17,010 nt of DNA, taken from positions 16,016 to 33,025 of the forward strand of contig PLTW01000096.1 in the NCBI GenBank assembly GCA_003164655.1. The letters run 5' to 3'. Shown here piece after piece: positions 12,898 through 17,010 of this stretch (the first letter of the stretch is position 1; every line of letters begins with the position of its first letter). The stretch is from Actinomycetota bacterium (lineage in GTDB: Bacteria > Actinomycetota > Thermoleophilia > UBA2241). The position numbers and the translations under genes were made by a program. The notes under the pieces were generated by a model, which did no database searches, had not been told where the DNA came from, and saw nothing but the letters and a program-made list of their open reading frames with translations.

Positions 12898-14453
12898 TTG
12901 TTGCGCCGGTCCTCCATGGCCTTACGGGCGGCCTCGGCGGCCTTGCGCGCGTAGTCCTGGATGGTGTCGGCGGCCTTCTGGGCGGCGTCGGCCGCCTTGT
13001 CGGCGGCGCCGCCGGCGACGTCGGCGGCCTGACCGGCGATCGCCCGGCCGAGCGCCTTCAGGCTCTCGGCGCTGGGCAGCGGCGCCGGGCTGCCTTCGGG
13101 CATCTTGATGTAGCCGAGCGCTTCGGCGTCCTGCACCAGACCCCGGGCGCGGGCGATGATCGCCGTCGCCTCGGCGACCTCTTGTTCGAAGGTGATGTCG
13201 GTGCGCAGCGCGACGCCCTGCTCGACGGCCTTCATGGCCACCGCCGCGGCCTCGCGCGGGAAGACCTCCCAGTCGTCCATGGTCGGCATGATGAAGTCGG
13301 CCGCCAGGCCCTTGTCTTCGGCCACCTTGGCCAGCTCGACGGCGGCCGCGATGCACATCTCGTCGGTGATCGTCTTGGCGCGCACGTCGAGCGTGCCGCG
13401 GAAGATCCCGGGGAATCCGACGGAGTTGTTGACCTGGTTGGGAAAGTCGGACCGGCCGGTGGCCACCACGGCGGCGCCGGCCTCGATGGCGTCCCAGGGC
13501 CACATCTCGGGGACCGGGTTGGAGCACAGAAAGACGATCGGGTCGGGCGCCATGCCGCGGATCCAGTCCTTCTCGATGGTGTCGGGGCCCTGCTTGGACA
13601 GGGCGATGCAGACGTCGGCACCCTTGAGCGCGTCGGCGATGCCGCCGCTGCGCTGCTCGGCGTTGGTGATCTGGCAGTACTTGTACTTGTCGCGCCACTC
13701 GTCCTTGACCGCTTCGATGTCGGAGCGACCTTTGTTGAGGATGCCCTTGCTGTCGACCAGCAGGCAGTTGGCCGGATCGGCGCCGTAGGCGAAGATGAGC
13801 CGGCTGATGGCGACGTTGGCGGCGCCGCAGCCGATGAAGGCGATCTTCACGTCCTCCATCTTGCGATTCACGACCTTGAGGGCGTTGATCAGACCGGCGA
13901 GGGTCACGCAGGCCGTGCCCTGCTGGTCGTCGTGCCAGATGGGGATCTCGCACTCGTCGCGCAGCGTGTCGAGAATGCGAAAGCATTTGGGCTGGGCGAT
14001 GTCTTCGAGGTTCACGCCGCCCAAGCCGGGCTGCACGAGCTTGACGAACTCGATGAACTTGTCGGGGTCTTTGGTGTCGACCATGAGCGGATAGCCGTCG
14101 ACGCCTCCCAGATACCGGTAGAGCAGCGACTTGCCCTCCATGACCGGCAGACCGGCCTTGGGGCCGATGTCGCCCATGCCCAGGACCCGCGTGCCGTCCG
14201 AGATGACCGCCACCGTGTTCCACTTGTTGGTGTACTCGTAGGCCTTCTCGGGGTCGTCCTTGATCTCGAGACAGGGCTTGGAGACGCCCGGCGTGTACCA
14301 GATGGCGAAGTCCTGAAAGTCGCGCACGCAGCATTTGAGCGTGGTCTCGATCTTGCCGCGGTAAAACGGGTGCAGCTTGATGGCGTCTTCCATGGGCTGG
14401 TACGCCTTGGCTTTGAGCTCCTCGACCGTGGGCTTCTGCTCTGGACTGGACAA
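12894..14453 (-). CDS. NAD-type malic enzyme with alanine-rich C-terminal extension
   Basis: This oxidative decarboxylase converts malate to pyruvate, CO2 and reduced cofactor. In the 519-residue form the motifs are WYTPGVSKPC (52-61, catalytic Tyr), AGLPVMEGKSLLYRYLGG (100-117, catalytic Lys), NLEDIAQPKCF (148-158, metal Glu/Asp), HDDQQGTA (174-181), the Rossmann motif FIGCGAANVA (206-215) and CSNPVPEMWP (310-319). Asp at the end of the second strand (LLVDSKG) suggests NAD rather than NADP. The perfect site AAGGAGG (14460-14466) abuts a GTG at 14459 but lies 6 nt before TTG at 14453, so TTG is the better start. Residues after about 460 form an Ala/Lys/Asp-rich helix not part of the catalytic fold. 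The stop overlaps the 54-residue membrane protein. Confidence 0.92.
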   Translation of the reverse strand: MSSPEQKPTVEELKAKAYQPMEDAIKLHPFYRGKIETTLKCCVRDFQDFAIWYTPGVSKPCLEIKDDPEKAYEYTNKWNTVAVISDGTRVLGMGDIGPKAGLPVMEGKSLLYRYLGGVDGYPLMVDTKDPDKFIEFVKLVQPGLGGVNLEDIAQPKCFRILDTLRDECEIPIWHDDQQGTACVTLAGLINALKVVNRKMEDVKIAFIGCGAANVAISRLIFAYGADPANCLLVDSKGILNKGRSDIEAVKDEWRDKYKYCQITNAEQRSGGIADALKGADVCIALSKQGPDTIEKDWIRGMAPDPIVFLCSNPVPEMWPWDAIEAGAAVVATGRSDFPNQVNNSVGFPGIFRGTLDVRAKTITDEMCIAAAVELAKVAEDKGLAADFIMPTMDDWEVFPREAAAVAMKAVEQGVALRTDITFEQEVAEATAIIARARGLVQDAEALGYIKMPEGSPAPLPSAESLKALGRAIAGQAADVAGGAADKAADAAQKAADTIQDYARKAAEAARKAMEDRRNK

Positions 14454-14459
14454 CGCCAC

Positions 14460-14466
14460 CCTCCTT
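14460..14466 (-). promoter_or_regulatory. Ribosome binding site deciding the malic-enzyme start
   Basis: On the minus strand these bases read AAGGAGG, directly followed by GTG, GCG, TTG. Zero spacing rules against the GTG, while 6 nt is ideal for the TTG at 14453. Confidence 0.7.
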
Positions 14467-14656
14467 GTAGGCTCAGTGCCGGACGAGCTGCGACAGGCGA
14501 CGCGTGCGGGAGCGGATGGCGAGACAGGTCAGCCCACTGCCCCCCGGCCGCGGCTGCTGGTGTTTCCGCGGCTAACCTAGCACAGGCTCAACAGCCGCAC
14601 CACAGACCGGCTCGGCGCCGACGCTGCGAGGCCTGGGTCGGCGCAGCGCCGCTGCT

Positions 14657-14672
14657 GCCGCCTCGGGGCGGC
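14657..14672 (-). terminator. GC-rich hairpin downstream of the G1 peptidase gene
   Basis: GCCGCC (14657-14662) and GGCGGC (14667-14672) form a 6-bp stem with a 4-nt loop, starting 20 nt after the peptidase stop. It lacks a T tract. In such GC-rich sequence this is only a candidate terminator separating the peptidase from the malic-enzyme operon. Confidence 0.3.
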
Positions 14673-14692
14673 GCGGCCCTGCCGGCGCCGGT

Positions 14693-15601
14693 CTACTGGT
14701 GCTTCCAGGTGATCGAGAAGCTGCCGGCGTCGCGGCCCAGCGGCGACGTGGCGGCCTGCAGGGTGGCGCCGCTGCTCATGCTCAGCCGATCCCAGCTGTA
14801 GGTACCGATCGGGCGGCCGTTGGCGCGAGCGTTGGTGAAACGGATGGTGCCGAAGTCGGGCAGCGGCGCCGGCCCCGAGATGGTGGCCGGCGCCTCGGCG
14901 ACCACTTCGGCGGTGACGAGCTCGGCGCCGCGGCTAGGCTGCAGCGTCGAGAACGCGGCGCCGGTGGTGTTGTTTCTGATGAACATCGTAAATTCGCCGT
15001 CGCCGCTGGTGGTGACGCTCGCGGTGACCGAGTCGCCGGGCTTGACCGCGAGGCGCTCGTACACCGGCGCCTGCGGGACGACCTCGTACCAGACCTCGTA
15101 GGCGGGGCTGCCGCCGAGCATGCCGCTGAGCGTGCCGATCTGCTCGAGGGTCGAAGTGCCGCGACCGTCGAGGCCGACCCACAGGGCCGCGACCTCGGTG
15201 GGCTGGGTGCCCCCTTTGACCGGAGGCACCATCCAGGTGGCGCTCACGCTGGTGAAGCGCCCGCGGGAGGCCACGTAGCCGGCCCAGTTGCTCGACGTCT
15301 CGAGCGCCCCCTGACCGAGCCGCGGCGCCGTCGCTGCGCTGCCGTGGGCGACACCGATCGCCACACTGGTGACGACGCTGATCGCCGCCGGCGTGAACAG
15401 GGCGATGACGACGAGGAGCGGCAGCGGACCGACCGGCCGCAGCAGCGATGCAAAGCGTAGTCGCGCCAGGCAACGAAGGGCCCGCGCGGCGCGCCGGGGA
15501 GGGTTCTCGAGCCGGGGAATCTGTTCACCCGGCGGCACGAGCGCTCCCAGCTCGCGCAACTCGCGCGAGCCTCGGGTAGGCTCGACGGCGTGCTCCTGCA
15601 T
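14693..15601 (-). CDS. Membrane-anchored G1-family (eqolisin) glutamic peptidase
   Basis: After a 57-residue basic N-terminus and a hydrophobic segment (about 58-85), the 302-residue protein has the peptidase G1 fold: SSNWAGYV (103-110), SVSATWMVP (118-126), ALWVGLDG (139-146), LEQIGT (152-157), YEVWYEVVP (168-176) and TAEVVAEAP (230-238). Aligning with scytalidoglutamic peptidase by motif puts the catalytic Gln53 at Gln154 and the catalytic Glu136 at Glu236, so both active-site residues are present. The fungal enzymes cleave proteins at acidic pH. No cysteines occur in the domain, unlike the disulphide-bonded fungal enzymes. ATG at 15601 has a close AGGGGG site. A topology with the catalytic domain outside is expected. 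It sits between sucD and malic enzyme but probably has its own transcript. Confidence 0.82.
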   Translation of the reverse strand: MQEHAVEPTRGSRELRELGALVPPGEQIPRLENPPRRAARALRCLARLRFASLLRPVGPLPLLVVIALFTPAAISVVTSVAIGVAHGSAATAPRLGQGALETSSNWAGYVASRGRFTSVSATWMVPPVKGGTQPTEVAALWVGLDGRGTSTLEQIGTLSGMLGGSPAYEVWYEVVPQAPVYERLAVKPGDSVTASVTTSGDGEFTMFIRNNTTGAAFSTLQPSRGAELVTAEVVAEAPATISGPAPLPDFGTIRFTNARANGRPIGTYSWDRLSMSSGATLQAATSPLGRDAGSFSITWKHQ

Positions 15602-15677
15602 ATGCCCCCTTCGTGCGCACCGGCGCAGGCTGCGCGGCGCGCCATTGTTCTACCCCTCTGCGAAAGCTTTGTCACGA

Positions 15678-15698
15678 GCGCCGGCCGCCGGCCGGCGC
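15678..15698 (-). terminator. Strong perfect hairpin downstream of sucCD
   Basis: GCGCCGGCC (15678-15686) and GGCCGGCGC (15690-15698) are exact reverse complements with a 3-nt loop. The stem lies about 140 nt beyond the sucD stop and about 77 nt before the G1 peptidase start, between the two transcripts. No T run follows directly, as is common for terminators in GC-rich actinobacteria. It could equally act as a leader or operator of the peptidase gene. Confidence 0.45.
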
Positions 15699-15837
15699 CT
15701 CACTCGCAACGGTGGCGGGCCCACGGCAGATGCTCCAGGGCGAGCAGCAGGGGCACCCAGGTGAGCAGACGCGGCGCGACGAGTCGTGCAGGTCGTGGCT
15801 CAGGTGAAACTGGACGCTGCGGGCCTCGCCGCCCAGC

Positions 15838-16716
15838 CTACCGGGGAGCTTCGAGCGCCGCCCGGACGAGTCCGGACACCTCGTCGGGGCGGCGGGCCAC
15901 CGGCACTCCGGCGGCAGCGAGGGCCTCGGCTTTGGCCGCCGCCGTTCCGCGCCCGCCGCTCACGATGGCGCCCGCATGCCCCATGGTCTTACCTGGCGGT
16001 GCGCTGAAGCCGGCGAGGTAGGCGACGACCGGCGTGTCCATCTGCTCGCGCACGTAGACGGCCGCACGCTCCTCGTCGTCGCCACCGATCTCGCCGATTA
16101 GGACTACCGCCCGGGTCGCGGGGTCGGCTTGGAACAGGGCGAGACAGTCCAGAAATCCGACACCGTGGACGGGATCGCCGCCCATGCCGACCACGGTGGT
16201 CTGCCCGAGGCCGGCCTGCGTGAGCTCGCTCACGATCTGGTAGGTGAGCGTGCCGCTGCGCGAGACGACGCCCACCCGCCCCGGGGCGACGATGTCGGCC
16301 GGCATGATGCCCACGTTGGCGCCGCCCACCGAGACGAGGCCGGGACAGTTTGGTCCGACCAGCCGCACGCCGCGCCGCTCGAACGTGGCCACGACGGCCA
16401 TCATGTCGTGGACGGGGATGCCCTCGGTGACACAGACCACGACCTTGACGCCGGCCTCGGCGGCCTCGATGAGCGCGGCGCGGGCGGCGCCCGCCGGCAC
16501 GAACTGGACGGCGACGTTGGCCCCGGTGGCCGCCACGGCGGCGGCCACAGTGGCGAACACCGGCACGCCGGCGACCGTCTGGCCGGCCTTCCTGGGCGAG
16601 GTACCGGCCACGACGGCCGTGCCCGCCGCCAGCATTCGCTGCGTGTGGAACGACCCTTCGCGCCCGGTGACGCCCTGCACGACGACGCGGCTCGTCTTGT
16701 CGACCAGGATCGCCAC
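15838..16716 (-). CDS. sucD: Succinyl-CoA synthetase (succinate-CoA ligase), alpha subunit
   Basis: The 292-residue protein matches SucD in length and motif order: CoA-binding VQGVTGREGSFHTQRML (13-29), VPAGAARAA (73-81), LVGPNCPGLVSV (119-130), SRSGTLTYQ (152-160) and PGKTMGHAGAI (241-251) with the phosphorylated His247. With SucC it converts succinyl-CoA, phosphate and NDP to succinate, CoA and NTP in the TCA cycle. GTG at 16716 is preceded by GGGAG 8 nt upstream, and the gene starts 1 nt after the sucC stop. The frame continues upstream to 16893, but that part overlaps sucC. Confidence 0.94.
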   Translation of the reverse strand: MAILVDKTSRVVVQGVTGREGSFHTQRMLAAGTAVVAGTSPRKAGQTVAGVPVFATVAAAVAATGANVAVQFVPAGAARAALIEAAEAGVKVVVCVTEGIPVHDMMAVVATFERRGVRLVGPNCPGLVSVGGANVGIMPADIVAPGRVGVVSRSGTLTYQIVSELTQAGLGQTTVVGMGGDPVHGVGFLDCLALFQADPATRAVVLIGEIGGDDEERAAVYVREQMDTPVVAYLAGFSAPPGKTMGHAGAIVSGGRGTAAAKAEALAAAGVPVARRPDEVSGLVRAALEAPR

Positions 16717-16717
16717 G

Positions 16718-17010
16718 TCAGTCGCTCCCGATCCCGGGCGCGTCGGGCTCGAGCGGCGCGGCAGGCGTGTCGGTGGCGCCGCGCCGACCGCCTGCGGCAC
16801 CGGCAGCGGCGACCGCCGCCTGCACCGCCTGCCAGACGCTCTCCGCCGCCTGCACGCCGGGCAGCCCAGCCTCGGCGACGATGCGCCGGCCATCGGCGGC
16901 CCCGTTGCCGTCGAGCCGCGCGACGACGGGCAGTCCGGCGACCGCCGCGCCCTTGGCGGAGAGCACGTTCACCAGAGCGTGAGCGACCTCGTCGCAGCGC
17001 GTGATGCCGC
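16718..17010 (-). CDS. sucC: Succinyl-CoA synthetase beta subunit, C-terminal part (runs off window)
   Basis: Only the last 96 residues are visible; the gene continues beyond the right edge. The first residues, GITRCDEVAHALVNVL, correspond to the conserved GGITRCDEVA of SucC, followed by GLPVVARLDGNGA and the small C-terminal domain. The usual end of the domain (ESVWQAVQAAVAAA) is followed by a tail of about 27 residues rich in Gly, Ala, Pro and Asp. Its stop is one base from the sucD start, the standard sucCD arrangement. Confidence 0.92.
   Translation of the reverse strand, partial: GITRCDEVAHALVNVLSAKGAAVAGLPVVARLDGNGAADGRRIVAEAGLPGVQAAESVWQAVQAAVAAAGAAGGRRGATDTPAAPLEPDAPGIGSD

Noticed and set aside
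12849..14801. Long open frame on the plus strand (650 codons) opposite malic enzyme
   Set aside because: It is the antisense mirror of a strongly conserved enzyme. Its product is a Gly/Asp/Val/His-rich sequence with no domain, typical of reverse reading of GC-rich genes.
15700..15837. Short minus-strand frame reading LLTWVPLLLALEHLPWARHRCE after sucD
   Set aside because: It looks hydrophobic and protein-like at its end, but has no start codon giving a plausible length and no ribosome binding site.
1..17010. Search for tRNA, rRNA, CRISPR, insertion sequences, integrases, toxin-antitoxin or defence genes
   Set aside because: No cloverleaf-like sequence, repeat-spacer array, terminal inverted repeats or matching protein motifs were seen by eye.

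Overview
The window is GC-rich throughout, with strong G/C preference at third codon positions, frequent GTG/TTG starts and many 1-4 nt gene overlaps. Two-subunit class I fumarase, sucCD, a YtxH protein, DUF4126, an NCS1 permease and a bacterial G1 (eqolisin-type) peptidase fit a high-GC actinobacterium. The class Thermoleophilia is my best guess, but this is inference and no marker gene fixes it. No rRNA, tRNA, CRISPR array, transposase or integrase was found.

Region A (18-6438) looks like a catabolic island. On the minus strand, transcribed right to left, lie an NCS1 cytosine/purine-type permease, a CE4 (polysaccharide-deacetylase/PuuE-like) hydrolase, an arginine-deiminase/DDAH-fold amidinohydrolase and a CodA-type cytosine deaminase with every catalytic residue at the same number as in E. 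coli CodA. Each has a clear ribosome binding site. Divergently, across a 369-bp control region holding a promoter-like sequence and a perfect 8-bp inverted repeat, lies an acetate-kinase homologue with several non-canonical active-site residues. Together they suggest uptake, deamination, C-N bond hydrolysis and possibly acyl- or carbamoyl-phosphate energy capture from a nitrogen heterocycle. This combination is the best candidate for an undescribed pathway.

Region B (6563-10576, minus strand) holds tightly packed maintenance-type genes in transcription order: DUF4126 membrane protein, protein-L-isoaspartate methyltransferase, acylphosphatase, HD phosphohydrolase, a two-copy 45-bp tandem repeat, YtxH protein, a YaeI/YkuE-like metallophosphoesterase and a small membrane-anchored protein. 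Several junctions overlap or nearly abut.

Region C (10577-11114) is a short divergent region followed by the only plus-strand gene outside region A. It encodes a 96-residue protein with a consensus-perfect eukaryotic-type C2H2 zinc finger.

Region D (11066-17010, minus strand) is a C4-dicarboxylate/TCA block in transcription order: sucC (partial, runs off the right edge), sucD, a membrane-anchored G1 glutamic peptidase, NAD-type malic enzyme, a 54-residue single-pass membrane protein joined by GTGA overlaps on both sides, fumarase alpha, fumarase beta and a 71-residue protein. The enzymes connect succinyl-CoA, succinate, fumarate, malate and pyruvate.
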